Shown here piece after piece: positions 1 to 8,703 of a stretch of 64,000 nt of DNA. The DNA lies in NCBI GenBank assembly GCA_903895845.1, contig CAITVK010000062.1, positions 1 to 64,000 on the forward strand, in the 5' to 3' direction. The notes beneath the pieces are model-generated. The model worked only from the letters and a program-made list of their open reading frames with translations, did no database searches and was not told the origin of the DNA. The stretch comes from an uncultured Chitinophagaceae bacterium (GTDB lineage Bacteria > Bacteroidota > Bacteroidia > Chitinophagales > Chitinophagaceae). Within the stretch, counting starts at the first letter, position 1. Every line of letters starts with the position of its first letter. A program made the translations under genes and the position numbers.

Positions 1-271
1 AAGTAAACTTGAGCCTTTTAAAGTAGCTTAACTTTTCTTTGATGTTTGGCCTCTCTCGATAAACTTGCTAATTTTCTAACGATTGCTGCCATTTTGATTT
101 CTCTCCTCTACTACTTCCGATTTGTTACACAAAAGTAAGGCGTACCTAAACGATACAAAACACAACTTATCATAGATATTATGATAGCAAAAATGGATTT
201 CAATTTATAAAACCCTTACTATTATTACATTTCAGCTAAATCACTTCATGATGCCCAACGAATTTTAAGGC
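1..271. other. non-coding left edge
   Basis: No convincing gene is seen apart from one very short minus-strand frame at 18-92, listed separately. The stretch is AT-rich and lies beyond the terminator of the minus-strand operon. It may be the 5' region of a gene that continues left of the window. Confidence 0.4.
18..92 (-). CDS. possible small basic protein, 24 aa
   Basis: A 24-codon frame begins MAAIVRKLASL and ends in VKLL. It is rich in Lys/Arg. It is preceded by an AGGAGAG sequence about 10 nt upstream of the ATG, a Shine-Dalgarno-like signal that is uncommon for this phylum and is the main reason to list it. I do not recognise the peptide. It could equally be a chance frame in an untranslated region. 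Confidence 0.2.
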   Translation of the reverse strand: MAAIVRKLASLSREAKHQRKVKLL

Positions 272-310
272 AAAAAAAATACTTCCTCTGTTTAAGAAAA
301 GGAAGTATTT
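272..310 (-). terminator. rho-independent terminator of the trp-his operon
   Basis: AAATACTTCC (277-286) and GGAAGTATTT (301-310) form a perfect 10-bp stem. On the minus strand the stem is followed by a run of eight T. It lies 25 bp past the stop of the TlpA-like gene and probably ends the whole leftward transcription unit. Confidence 0.8.
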
Positions 311-334
311 GTTGGGATAATTTATAAACCTAAA

Positions 335-1438
335 TTATTTCAAAGTCTCTTTTAGCTTAGCCATCAGTTCCTCTCCACGTAGATTCTTTCCAATAATCTT
401 TCCAGAAGGATCAATCAACATATTAGAAGGTATACTAGCTATCTTATATTGTTTTGCAGCTGCATTACCCCATTGTTGCAAATCACTAACATGTGTCCAA
501 GGAAGTTTATCATCAGCAATTGCTTTGACCCAACTTTCCTTGTCTTTGTCAAGAGATACGCCCAACACGGTAAAGTTCTTTTCTTTGTATTGATTATAAG
601 CCGCCAACACATTCGGATTCTCCATACGGCAAGGTCTGCACCAGCTAGCCCAGAAATCTACCAATACATACTTACCACGGAAAGAAGAAAGACTAACGGG
701 TTTGTTAGCCGTATCATTCTGCGTAAAATCGGTGGCGATACTACCCACTTCACCAATCTTAGCATCGGCAATCATTCGCTCCAATTCCCTTGCGAAAACA
801 ATCTTCTTTGCAGAAGGCTGTAACAGCTTGTACTTAGCTTCCAACGCATTCTCTTCATACAATTTAGCAAACTGAAACAGAATAAAAGCACTTACGGGAG
901 ATGCTGATTTCTCCTTTAAAAAGTTATCTGTATAAGACTTCAGTTTGTTTCTCTCGGCATTAAATACAGTTATCAGACTATCCCGTCTCTTGGTTCCTTG
1001 CTTCTCTGCATTGATATCTGCAATCAACTTACCCAACTTCTCATTCACAGGAAGAAAGCCCTTAACAAAGCCCTTATAATCTGCCTGTGCAGGAGAACCA
1101 GTAAAAGTTGCATTTTTTAATTTTCCCATCTCACCAGTAACAGACACATTATCATTAGCCAGAAACACTTCTGTCATTTCTTGCGTACCGATAAATGCTA
1201 GTTGAAAGAAACTTACATCGTCAGACTTGCCGTTCAATGTAAACTTGCCATTCTTTGCATAATCTTGTGCAACAGTACTACCCTGAACATCTTGCAAAAA
1301 AACAAGTGTACTATCTTTTAGCCCTTTAATATTCCCCTTCAATGTGTACCCTTTTGGCTTTTCCTTCGCAGCGGTCGAGTCGGCTTTCTGTGCCAAAGTA
1401 ATGATGGGCAACAACAATACAATCAGTAACTTTTTCAT
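335..1438 (-). CDS. TlpA-family thiol-disulfide oxidoreductase with DUF4369-like N-terminus
   Basis: A 367-aa exported protein with an N-terminal signal peptide (KKLLIVLLLPIITLAQ). Residues about 30-130 resemble the DUF4369 domain common in Bacteroidota. Residues about 230-367 are a thioredoxin/AhpC-TSA fold with the redox motif WCRPC inside VDFWASWCRPCRMENP and a cis-Pro segment near IASIPSN. The family transfers or reduces disulfides in the periplasm, often for cytochrome maturation or stress defence. It lies 21 bp downstream of hisIE on the same strand, just before the terminator, so it is probably co-transcribed by position rather than by function. The physiological partner is unknown. 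Confidence 0.85.
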   Translation of the reverse strand: MKKLLIVLLLPIITLAQKADSTAAKEKPKGYTLKGNIKGLKDSTLVFLQDVQGSTVAQDYAKNGKFTLNGKSDDVSFFQLAFIGTQEMTEVFLANDNVSVTGEMGKLKNATFTGSPAQADYKGFVKGFLPVNEKLGKLIADINAEKQGTKRRDSLITVFNAERNKLKSYTDNFLKEKSASPVSAFILFQFAKLYEENALEAKYKLLQPSAKKIVFARELERMIADAKIGEVGSIATDFTQNDTANKPVSLSSFRGKYVLVDFWASWCRPCRMENPNVLAAYNQYKEKNFTVLGVSLDKDKESWVKAIADDKLPWTHVSDLQQWGNAAAKQYKIASIPSNMLIDPSGKIIGKNLRGEELMAKLKETLK

Positions 1439-1459
1439 TCTATTCCTTGTTTTAATACT

Positions 1460-2071
1460 TTATTTTTTATGTCTAGATTCCAAAACCTCAATTACGTCGT
1501 GCAATTTATATCCTTTGGCCTTAAGTAGCAACAAATAATGGAACATTAAATCGGCAGCTTCTCCCAAAAACAAATCTTTATCGTTGTCTTTTGCTTCAAT
1601 GACCAACTCAACGGCCTCCTCTCCTACTTTTTGAGCTACTTTATTGATGCCTTTCGCCAACATCTTAGCCGTGTAAGAAGAATCTGGCGAAGCCGTACTC
1701 CGTTCTTCAATTACAGCTTCAAGGGTAGACAAAAAATTGTCTGAAACATTCTTTTCATTCCAACAAGTATCCGCTCCGGTATGACAAACTGGCCCCAATG
1801 GTTTTGCTTTAATCAATAAAGTATCCTGATCGCAATCGGATTCAATGGACTTTAGCAACAAATAATTCATACTCTCCTCACCCTTCGTCCATATTCTTTG
1901 CTTACTACGGCTGTAGAAAGTTACTTTTCCGGTTGCCAATGTCCGGGTAAGTGCATATTCGCTCATAAACCCTAGCATGAGTACTTTATTTGTCTCACTA
2001 TCCTGAATGATAGCGGGCACCAAGCCATCTGCATACTTTTCGAAGTTAACTTTTACATCTAAATTTATCAT
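1460..2071 (-). CDS. hisIE: bifunctional phosphoribosyl-AMP cyclohydrolase / phosphoribosyl-ATP pyrophosphatase
   Basis: Steps 2 and 3 of histidine synthesis in one 203-aa polypeptide. The N-terminal cyclohydrolase half shows FYSRSK, DCDQD and the metal/cysteine motif GPVCHTGADTCW. The C-terminal pyrophosphatase half (from about residue 110) shows KVGEEAVE and EAADLMFH, the Mg2+-binding helices of the MazG-like fold. The length is normal for a fused HisIE. It is the last his gene in the leftward operon, 51 bp after hisF. hisG, hisD, hisC and hisB are not in the window. Confidence 0.96.
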   Translation of the reverse strand: MINLDVKVNFEKYADGLVPAIIQDSETNKVLMLGFMSEYALTRTLATGKVTFYSRSKQRIWTKGEESMNYLLLKSIESDCDQDTLLIKAKPLGPVCHTGADTCWNEKNVSDNFLSTLEAVIEERSTASPDSSYTAKMLAKGINKVAQKVGEEAVELVIEAKDNDKDLFLGEAADLMFHYLLLLKAKGYKLHDVIEVLESRHKK

Positions 2072-2122
2072 CTTGATTGGAACTCTTTTAATTAATTGCG
2101 CAGACGAAAATAGTGTTCTGAT

Positions 2123-2902
2123 TTAAATACGCACGTGAATATTATTTTCTTTAAGATAACCTTTTAAATCGGGGATACTTATTTCCTTAAAATGAAAGAT
2201 ACTGGCCGCTAAGGCAGCGTCTGCTTTTCCTTGTGTGAACACATCTACGAAGTGAGATTTTGTACCACCACCACCACTTGCAATAATAGGAACTGGTAAC
2301 GTTTCGCTCAATTGACGGGTAATATCCAACGCAAACCCTTGCTTTGTACCATCATGATTCATAGAAGTCAATAAGATTTCTCCTGCACCCAATTCCACCG
2401 CTTGTTTAGCCCAATCGAGGCACTTGGTTTCGGTTTTCACTCGTCCACCACTCAAATAAACATACCATTCACCATCGTCTTCCATGCGGGTATCAATGGC
2501 TAAAACAACAAACTGACTACCAAATTCCTTTGCTAAATCATTTATTAATTGAGGATTCTTATACGCCGCCGTGTTGATACTTACTTTATCAGCGCCATTC
2601 TTTAACAATACCGAAGCATCATCAACAGAACTAACGCCACCGCCGACCGTGAAAGGAATATTGATGTGACGGGCAATGCGATTAACCAATTCACTCAACG
2701 TTTTCCTTTTCTCTACGGTAGCCGTGATATCCAGGAAAACCAATTCATCAGCACCTTGTTCTGCATATAAAGCCCCCAACTCAACGGGGTCTCCTGCATC
2801 GCGGATATTCTCGAAGTTCACGCCTTTTACGGTACGCCCATCGCGAATATCGAGACAAGGAATGATGCGTTTTGCTAACCCAATAGTTTGTCCTTCCGAC
2901 AT
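2123..2902 (-). CDS. hisF: imidazole glycerol phosphate synthase, cyclase subunit
   Basis: HisF uses ammonia from HisH to convert PRFAR into imidazole glycerol phosphate and AICAR. The (beta/alpha)8 barrel signature is clear: KRIIPCLDI with catalytic Asp near the N-terminus, [21 protein letters not shown] with the second catalytic Asp, and ASGGGG near the C-terminus. The start at 2902 ([13 protein letters not shown]) gives 259 aa, the usual size. An in-frame ATG at 2947 would add 15 residues that the family lacks. The partner hisH lies two genes upstream in the same operon. Confidence 0.95.
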   Translation of the reverse strand: MSEGQTIGLAKRIIPCLDIRDGRTVKGVNFENIRDAGDPVELGALYAEQGADELVFLDITATVEKRKTLSELVNRIARHINIPFTVGGGVSSVDDASVLLKNGADKVSINTAAYKNPQLINDLAKEFGSQFVVLAIDTRMEDDGEWYVYLSGGRVKTETKCLDWAKQAVELGAGEILLTSMNHDGTKQGFALDITRQLSETLPVPIIASGGGGTKSHFVDVFTQGKADAALAASIFHFKEISIPDLKGYLKENNIHVRI

Positions 2903-3043
2903 TGTAGGAATACTCGTAACACCCGGACTAATTTTATCATCCTTCATTTTAAATCTTTTAATTTAAGACTTTGTTATCTAGTCATAGACTTATTCCATTG
3001 GGAAAATAATCATTTCATTTGTGAATAAGGTGAGCAAATACAC

Positions 3044-3772
3044 TTAATTTACCCCTACTAACGCCTCCAATGTAATCCGGTTTTCGTAGATAGCTTTACC
3101 AATAATAACACCCTTGCAACCAGCCTCTTTCAATGCATAAACATCCTCAATATTTGCTACGCCACCGCTCGCAATCAGATGTAAGTTGGGAGATTTATCA
3201 AGAATCTTTTGGTATAAATCTGTAGCAGGTCCTTCCAGTTTACCATCCTTGCTTACATCTGTACAAAAAACTTGTTGGACTCCAAGCTTAAGGTAGTCTT
3301 CTATAAAATCATAAATATTAATACCTGTTGTCTCTAACCATCCTCCGATGGCAATCATTTCTTCTTTTACATCGGCACCCAACATAAACTTGTCCGCTCC
3401 ATAAGTAGTCAACCAACTCTCAAACGTAGATTTGTCCTTTACTGCAATACTTCCAACCGTTGCATATTTAGCGCCCGAAGCGAAGACGATATCCACATCT
3501 TTTTGGGTTTTAATGCCACCCCCAAAATCTATAATGAGGTTAGTTTGGGCAGCAATAGCTTCCAATACTTTCCAATTCTTCACAGCCCCTGCCTTTGCGC
3601 CATCCAAATCCACCAGATGCAATCGTTTCAATCCTGCATCCTCAAACTGTTTGGCAACCTCAACAGGATTTTCGTTATAAATAGTCTTTTGGGCATAATC
3701 GCCTTGCGTGAGTCGAACACATTTCGCATCTATAATGTCTATGGCGGGAATTATTTCTATTTGAGAATCCAT
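3044..3772 (-). CDS. hisA: phosphoribosylformimino-5-aminoimidazole carboxamide ribotide isomerase
   Basis: HisA performs the Amadori isomerisation of ProFAR to PRFAR. The 242-aa barrel has IIPAIDI with the N-terminal catalytic Asp, VDLDGAKAG, GGGIKT, the second acidic site in TDVSKDGKLEGP, and ASGGVAN with IIGKAIYE at the phosphate site. The length is typical. It lies between hisH and hisF. The 144-bp gap to hisH is filled by a large imperfect hairpin, unlike the tight spacing elsewhere in the operon. Confidence 0.95.
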   Translation of the reverse strand: MDSQIEIIPAIDIIDAKCVRLTQGDYAQKTIYNENPVEVAKQFEDAGLKRLHLVDLDGAKAGAVKNWKVLEAIAAQTNLIIDFGGGIKTQKDVDIVFASGAKYATVGSIAVKDKSTFESWLTTYGADKFMLGADVKEEMIAIGGWLETTGINIYDFIEDYLKLGVQQVFCTDVSKDGKLEGPATDLYQKILDKSPNLHLIASGGVANIEDVYALKEAGCKGVIIGKAIYENRITLEALVGVN

Positions 3773-3805
3773 ATTATCTTTATTAATTGTGTTCTTTTAT
3801 TTCTC

Positions 3806-3904
3806 GCCACAAAGACCCGAAGGCTCAAAATAGCACAAAGAAAAGAAAGAAGAAAAAGAAAGAGGCTTACTTAGCGCTTCTTTCAGCCTTTGGGTCTTTG
3901 TGGC
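3806..3904. repeat. GCCACAAAGAC-type inverted repeat (REP-like hairpin)
   Basis: GCCACAAAGACCC (3806-3818) and GGGTCTTTGTGGC (3892-3904) are perfect 13-bp inverted arms around an AAAG-rich middle. The element fills the hisH-hisA gap. The same arms recur at 10800-10920, and single or diverged arms occur near 8579-8698, 23043, 52355 and 56290. Confidence 0.8.
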
Positions 3905-3916
3905 AAAATTATTTCC

Positions 3917-4540
3917 TTAAAATTCTATAAAATTCTTCAAAATCTTCTCACCAACAACCGAAGATTTCTCAGCATGAAACTGTACCCCATAGAAATTATC
4001 CTTATGAAAAGCAGCACTATAGAGCTGTACATAATTAGTTGTCGCAATCGTGTATTCATTAATTGGCACGTAGTAACTGTGTACAAAATAACAATAACAA
4101 TTCTCCTCTAAACCTTTCATCAACGGGGATTTAAGGCTAAAGATAGTGTTCCAGCCTATCTGAGGCACCTTCTCTGTTGAATTGTTTTCTAGTGGATTAA
4201 AGCGTTTTACTGGCTGATGGATGATACCCAAACAAGGGGTATTGTTTTCTTCGGAATAATCGCAAAGCAACTGCATCCCAACACAAATGCCCAAGACAGG
4301 TTGCTTCAATTCTTTGATAAGTGAATCCAGATTATTCTCTTTCAGACTGTTCATGGCACTACTAGCCTCTCCTACCCCTGGGAAAATGACTTTGTCAGCC
4401 GCCTTAATTGCTTCATGATTATCTGTAACAACCGCATTAATCCCAATCCGTTCTAACGCATACAATACACTCTGAATATTGCCTGCATTATACTTTATGA
4501 TAACTATATTATCTCCTTTGGAAATAGTATTTACACTCAT
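3917..4540 (-). CDS. hisH: imidazole glycerol phosphate synthase, glutamine amidotransferase subunit
   Basis: HisH hydrolyses glutamine and channels ammonia to HisF. The class-I amidotransferase triad is visible: GICVGMQLL contains the nucleophilic Cys, and GVQFHAEKSS contains the His and Glu. The N-terminal IVIIKYNAGN strand and FPGVGEA oxyanion region also match. The 207-aa length includes about 10 extra N-terminal residues. The start lies only 4 bp after the trpA stop, so it is probably translationally coupled to trpA. This is strong evidence that the trp and his genes form one transcript. Confidence 0.95.
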   Translation of the reverse strand: MSVNTISKGDNIVIIKYNAGNIQSVLYALERIGINAVVTDNHEAIKAADKVIFPGVGEASSAMNSLKENNLDSLIKELKQPVLGICVGMQLLCDYSEENNTPCLGIIHQPVKRFNPLENNSTEKVPQIGWNTIFSLKSPLMKGLEENCYCYFVHSYYVPINEYTIATTNYVQLYSAAFHKDNFYGVQFHAEKSSVVGEKILKNFIEF

Positions 4541-4544
4541 TCTT

Positions 4545-5318
4545 TTACTTTAAAATACTATCTAAAAAGTTCTTTGTAGCTAATTCTACATCATTTCCCC
4601 CTTCCAATGCTTTGATGTAAGCCGTACCAATAATGGCTCCATTTGCATATTTACAAGCTGTACTAAATGTTTCTTTGTCCTTAATGCCAAAGCCTACCAT
4701 GATTGGATTCTTTAGCTTGTAAGATTCAAGACGCTTTAGATATAGCTCTACCGCATTAAAGTCTTTTTCATTACCTGTTGTGGAAGAAGAAGAAACCGCA
4801 TAGAGGAATCCACTACTCAATGTATCTAGTTTGCGTACACGTGCTTCGCTTGTTTCTGGTGTAACCAAAAAGATAAAGTCAAGGCCATATTTCTTAATGA
4901 TCGCACCATATTCCGTTTCGTATTCATATTCTGGAAGATCTGGGAGAATCAATCCATCCACGCCAACCGCAGCCGCATCGGCACAAAATTTTTCAAAGCC
5001 ATATTGCAACACAGGATTCATGTATCCCATTAAAATAATTGCAGCACGCTTGTCTGATGAAAGGGCGTTTTTCAGTTGTTCGAGCAACTTAGCAATCGTC
5101 ATCCCGTTATCCAACGCTACCAAACTACTGGCTTGTATCACTGGTCCATCCGCCAACGGATCGCTGTAAGGCATTCCCAATTCGATGATGTCAGCCCCAT
5201 TATTTTGTAGTGTATTTATTATTTGAAGTGTACTTTCCAACTGAGGATATCCTGCTGTACAATATACATTCAGAACGTTGTTGGATTTATGCTTAAAAAC
5301 CTCTTGTAGTTTACTCAT
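4545..5318 (-). CDS. trpA: tryptophan synthase alpha chain
   Basis: Cleaves indole-3-glycerol phosphate to indole and glyceraldehyde 3-phosphate, passing indole to TrpB. At 257 aa it shows IELGMPYSDPLADGPVIQ with both catalytic acids (Glu in the first strand, Asp in DPLADGP), LPDLPEYE, the loop YAVSSSSTTG and the phosphate site VGFGI. It directly follows trpB (28-bp gap holding heptamer repeats) and is followed 4 bp later by hisH. Confidence 0.96.
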   Translation of the reverse strand: MSKLQEVFKHKSNNVLNVYCTAGYPQLESTLQIINTLQNNGADIIELGMPYSDPLADGPVIQASSLVALDNGMTIAKLLEQLKNALSSDKRAAIILMGYMNPVLQYGFEKFCADAAAVGVDGLILPDLPEYEYETEYGAIIKKYGLDFIFLVTPETSEARVRKLDTLSSGFLYAVSSSSTTGNEKDFNAVELYLKRLESYKLKNPIMVGFGIKDKETFSTACKYANGAIIGTAYIKALEGGNDVELATKNFLDSILK

Positions 5319-5346
5319 AATTCATATTTCATAACTCATCACTTAC
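5316..5346. repeat. heptamer repeat array in the trpB-trpA gap
   Basis: The gap consists of degenerate 7-bp units TCATAAT, TCATATT, TCATAAC, TCATCAC, TTACTTA. It overlaps the trpA start codon, whose CAT complement is part of the first unit. This is the same family as the arrays at 7860-7915, 11628-11659 and 55142-55234. Confidence 0.7.
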
Positions 5347-6564
5347 TTACAGTCCCATTGCTTTCATATACGTTGCCAAATCTTTATCCCCTCTGCCACT
5401 CAAACAAACCACCACCACATCTTTTGGCGTCAGGTTCATTCTTGGCAATGCAGCAAAGGCGTGTGCCGTTTCCAAAGCAGGAATAATACCTTCTATTTTG
5501 GAGATATGAAAGGCAGCTTCTAATGCTTCATCATCTGTGGCACTTAAAAAAGTTCCGCGTCCACTTTTAAATAAGTTAGCATGCAACGGTCCAATTCCAG
5601 GATAATCTAATCCTGCTGAAATACTATGCGGTTCTACTACTTGTCCGTCTTCAGTTTGCATCACTAAACTCTTGCTTCCATGTAATACCCCTGACTTTCC
5701 TAGTTGGGTCGTTGCGGCACTCATGCCAGAATTAACGCCGTGACCAGCCGCTTCTACAGCCACTAGTTGAACACTCAATTCATCTAGAAAGTGATAGAAC
5801 GCACCTGCCGCATTACTACCCCCACCTACACAGGCAACTACATGGGTTGGGTTTTCGCTTCCCGTCTTTTCCAATAATTGCGTTCTTATTTCCTGACTGA
5901 TTACACTCTGAAAACGAGCAACCATATCCGGATAAGGATGAGGTCCTACTACACTTCCTATGATATAGTGCGTATCAACAGGATTGTTAATCCAGTCTCT
6001 GATTGCTTCGTTAGTGGCATCCTTCAATGTTTTACTTCCACTTAAAGCCGGAACTACCTTCGCTCCCAACAATTTCATACGGGCAACATTGGGCGCCTGC
6101 CTTTCAATGTCCTTCTCCCCCATATAAACAATACATTCCATTCCCTTCAACGCACAAACCGTAGCTGTAGCAACTCCATGTTGACCAGCTCCTGTTTCTG
6201 CAATAATTCTTGTTTTTCCCAATCTTCTTGCCAACAGAATTTGACCAATGGTATTATTTATTTTGTGTGCACCAGTATGGCACAAATCTTCTCTTTTCAG
6301 ATAGATATTGGAACCTAACTCTTCGCTCAACCTTTCTGCATAAAACAAAGGCGTAGGACGACCTACATAGTCCCTCAACAATTGCTGAAACTCTTGTTGA
6401 AAAGATTCCTCAGCCATTATTTTTAAATAATTCTCCTTTAGTTCTGCCACATTTCTTTGTAGCATTTCCGGGATATATGCCCCCCCAAAGCTGCCATAAT
6501 ATCCCTGCTCATTCGGGTTTTGAAACCCCAAAACTTCCACTTCATCTAACAAATCACTCTTCAT
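5347..6564 (-). CDS. trpB: tryptophan synthase beta chain
   Basis: The PLP enzyme that joins indole and serine to make tryptophan, in an alpha2beta2 complex with TrpA. At 405 aa it has the PLP lysine in HTGAHKINN within [11 protein letters not shown], the glycine-rich phosphate-binding loop [12 protein letters not shown], the catalytic Glu region AVEAAG and the C-terminal [10 protein letters not shown]. The N-terminal [13 protein letters not shown]-like start is typical of TrpB1. It is transcribed between the unknown secreted protein and trpA. Confidence 0.97.
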   Translation of the reverse strand: MKSDLLDEVEVLGFQNPNEQGYYGSFGGAYIPEMLQRNVAELKENYLKIMAEESFQQEFQQLLRDYVGRPTPLFYAERLSEELGSNIYLKREDLCHTGAHKINNTIGQILLARRLGKTRIIAETGAGQHGVATATVCALKGMECIVYMGEKDIERQAPNVARMKLLGAKVVPALSGSKTLKDATNEAIRDWINNPVDTHYIIGSVVGPHPYPDMVARFQSVISQEIRTQLLEKTGSENPTHVVACVGGGSNAAGAFYHFLDELSVQLVAVEAAGHGVNSGMSAATTQLGKSGVLHGSKSLVMQTEDGQVVEPHSISAGLDYPGIGPLHANLFKSGRGTFLSATDDEALEAAFHISKIEGIIPALETAHAFAALPRMNLTPKDVVVVCLSGRGDKDLATYMKAMGL

Positions 6565-6573
6565 ATCTTTTGT

Positions 6574-6618
6574 TTAATAACTGCTTTACTTAATACTTAT
6601 AACCTATCACTTATAACT
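6574..6618. repeat. heptamer repeat array upstream of trpB
   Basis: The gap between the unknown gene and trpB is made of units such as CTTATAA, CCTATCA and CTTATAA with about 7-bp spacing. These are diverged members of the TTATAAC/TCATAAC family. Confidence 0.5.
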
Positions 6619-6621
6619 CGC

Positions 6622-7821
6622 CTACTGCTTTATCGTTATCATTGGGTTGGCTCCATTTGTTCCACTCACACTGCCATTGGTATCATAAACAACCTTCGTA
6701 TTTCCAATTTTATCTACCGTTCCGTTGTAATTATAATAAATTGGCGTATTGCCAATGGACTGAATATTACCATTGTAATTATAGCTCAAATTGGTACTGC
6801 CCACCGATTGCAACCTACCTTCATACGTGTATTGCAATGAGCTTCCACCAACACTTTGCAACAAGCCTCTGTAGTCGTATTGTTGCGCGATGGAAGTTCC
6901 ACTCGCCGGTGAACTTACTCCTGCTATTCGTCCAAAAGAAGTAACCACAATGTTGCTACCATTGTTGTAAAACGTAACTGTAAACTTACCATCCGTGGTT
7001 ATTTCTATTTTATAATCTGTCCGTTGAACTACATTTTCTGAAGGAGTATTGTTGTAAGTAGCGGGTATATTATTATTGCTGTTTATGGAAGGAGTAAGCG
7101 TTTGCGTAATTTGAGTTGCAACATTTGAATTAACAGGCACACTTGCTTTAGAAAAATAAGTACCGTTGGCTACACTATTATTTGATGTTGAGGGCTTTTT
7201 CCAGGTTGTTTTTGTAGAATGCCATTTAGCAACTGCTTTTGGAGTTAAACTACCAGAATTTGAAGCCGCAGCCAAAGCCGCAGGATCAGTTACAACCCCA
7301 TTGGCAGGAACTGTTTCTTGCGGAATTGCAGTATTTGGCTTTGTAGCCACACGTTTGGGATAATGATACCCGCTAGTTCCTACCATTGGTTTCCCATTGG
7401 GTGTTTTGTACTGATACGTTTCTACGCCATCATCCACTTGCTGCGGCTTGTGATAATTATCTGGTTGTGTGGAAACACTTCCTGCCCCATCCACATAAGG
7501 CTTTGAATCTGGTGTCTTGTATTGATAATTAGATTCAACTACTCCCCCACTTTGAGCTTGAGCAGGCGTATTATTGGTAGCTGGAGTAGTCGTATTTGTA
7601 TTCAAGTTACTGCTATCCACGGGAGGTGGCGGCACATATCGGGGATTGAACAGGGCAGAATCTTCTTTTTGACCATCCGTTGTTTTAGCTACTACAATAT
7701 GCGGTAAAATGGTTGTTGAAGCATTAGGCGCAGCAGCAACTGTACCTTTCAGGATGCGTGATTGTGCCGAAGTGCTTAACTCCAACACCAATAAAAACAA
7801 TATCACAACAATTTGCCTCAT
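6622..7821 (-). CDS. secreted repeat protein of unknown function inside the trp operon
   Basis: I do not recognise this 399-aa protein. The start at 7821 gives a clean signal peptide (MRQIVVILFLLVLELSTSAQ). An ATG at 7848 would add nine residues. The middle is low-complexity, rich in Pro, Thr, Asn and Ser, with two copies of a YQYKTPxxKP motif around residues 100-150. The last about 110 residues hold roughly five 16-residue repeats of the form Y-N-Y-N-G-x-I-Q-S-I-G-N-T, somewhat like RHS/YD or wall-binding repeats and suggesting an extended beta structure. It lies between trpF and trpB on the same strand. No link to tryptophan synthesis is visible, so it may be a passenger inserted into the operon. 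Confidence 0.7.
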   Translation of the reverse strand: MRQIVVILFLLVLELSTSAQSRILKGTVAAAPNASTTILPHIVVAKTTDGQKEDSALFNPRYVPPPPVDSSNLNTNTTTPATNNTPAQAQSGGVVESNYQYKTPDSKPYVDGAGSVSTQPDNYHKPQQVDDGVETYQYKTPNGKPMVGTSGYHYPKRVATKPNTAIPQETVPANGVVTDPAALAAASNSGSLTPKAVAKWHSTKTTWKKPSTSNNSVANGTYFSKASVPVNSNVATQITQTLTPSINSNNNIPATYNNTPSENVVQRTDYKIEITTDGKFTVTFYNNGSNIVVTSFGRIAGVSSPASGTSIAQQYDYRGLLQSVGGSSLQYTYEGRLQSVGSTNLSYNYNGNIQSIGNTPIYYNYNGTVDKIGNTKVVYDTNGSVSGTNGANPMITIKQ

Positions 7822-7859
7822 CCTTTTAATTAAAACATTTATCCCCATTGATAAACGAT

Positions 7860-7915
7860 AAAACCTATTACTTATTATTTAAAACTTATAACCCATAACT
7901 TATAACTTATAACGT
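7860..7915. repeat. heptamer repeat array upstream of the unknown trp-operon gene
   Basis: TTATAAC, CCATAAC, TTATAAC, TTATAAC follow in register at 7-bp intervals, after more diverged units. The array fills the gap between trpF and the secreted repeat protein. Confidence 0.7.
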
Positions 7916-7920
7916 TTATT

Positions 7921-8556
7921 CTATCCCTTCAATTCCTTCACAAACCTTTCTACCTTATCCATATCCTTGATGCCAGGAGATACCTCGAACTTGCTGTTTA
8001 CATCAATCGAAAATAAATCTTTAGCAACTTTATCTTTACAAAACTCTCTCAACGCAGGAATATCCGTTGGCTGAATGCCCCCGCTCAGGAAGAAAGGTTT
8101 ATCTATATTCAATCCCAATAAAGCATCCCAATTAAACTTTTTGCCGGTTCCACCATAGCCAACGCCTTCCGTATCAAACAGAAACATATCTGCTACTTCA
8201 GTATAATCCTTTATTTTCCAGAGGATATTGTCATCTTCCGCTAAGCGAAAAGCCTTGATGACGGAGATATAATCGGATATTTTTTCGCAAGCTTTAGGGC
8301 TTTCGTCCCCATGCAATTGTGCCAGGTATAACCCACAACTATCCACCGTCTGTAAGATCTCATCGGAAGGTGCATTTACAAACACCCCCACTTTATTGAT
8401 ATGCCCTTTTATCTTTTTGATATTGATAGCTGGCATATACTTGAAAACAAAGCGTGGGCTTTTTGGATAGAAGATAAAGCCGCAAAACTCTACCCCCATC
8501 GCATCCAATTGCTGTACTTGTTCAGCATCCGTCATCCCACAAACTTTTATTCTCAT
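7921..8556 (-). CDS. trpF: phosphoribosylanthranilate isomerase
   Basis: Catalyses the Amadori rearrangement of phosphoribosylanthranilate to CdRP. The 211-aa barrel carries the catalytic Cys in KVCGMTD, FIFYPKSPRFV, QLHGDES, the catalytic Asp region FDTEGVGYGGTG and the phosphate site FLSGGIQP. Length and motifs are standard. It follows trpC after a 147-bp gap holding a hairpin repeat. Confidence 0.96.
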   Translation of the reverse strand: MRIKVCGMTDAEQVQQLDAMGVEFCGFIFYPKSPRFVFKYMPAINIKKIKGHINKVGVFVNAPSDEILQTVDSCGLYLAQLHGDESPKACEKISDYISVIKAFRLAEDDNILWKIKDYTEVADMFLFDTEGVGYGGTGKKFNWDALLGLNIDKPFFLSGGIQPTDIPALREFCKDKVAKDLFSIDVNSKFEVSPGIKDMDKVERFVKELKG

Positions 8557-8578
8557 CTGCTAATGTTTATTGTTTTTA

Positions 8579-8698
8579 ACCACAAAGAACAACTATCATT
8601 TGCCACTAATCCCACTAAAAAGCACCAATAAAAAACATTCGTGTTTATTAGTTCAATTAGTGGCAAGGATAACCAAATGCCCTTTTGTACTTTGTGGT
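8579..8698. repeat. inverted repeat in the trpC-trpF gap
   Basis: Outer arms ACCACAAAG (8579-8587) and CTTTGTGGT (8690-8698) and inner arms GCCACTAAT (8602-8610) and ATTAGTGGC (8656-8664) form a long imperfect hairpin. It is a diverged relative of the GCCACAAAGAC element. Confidence 0.65.
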
Positions 8699-8703
8699 AA
8701 GAA

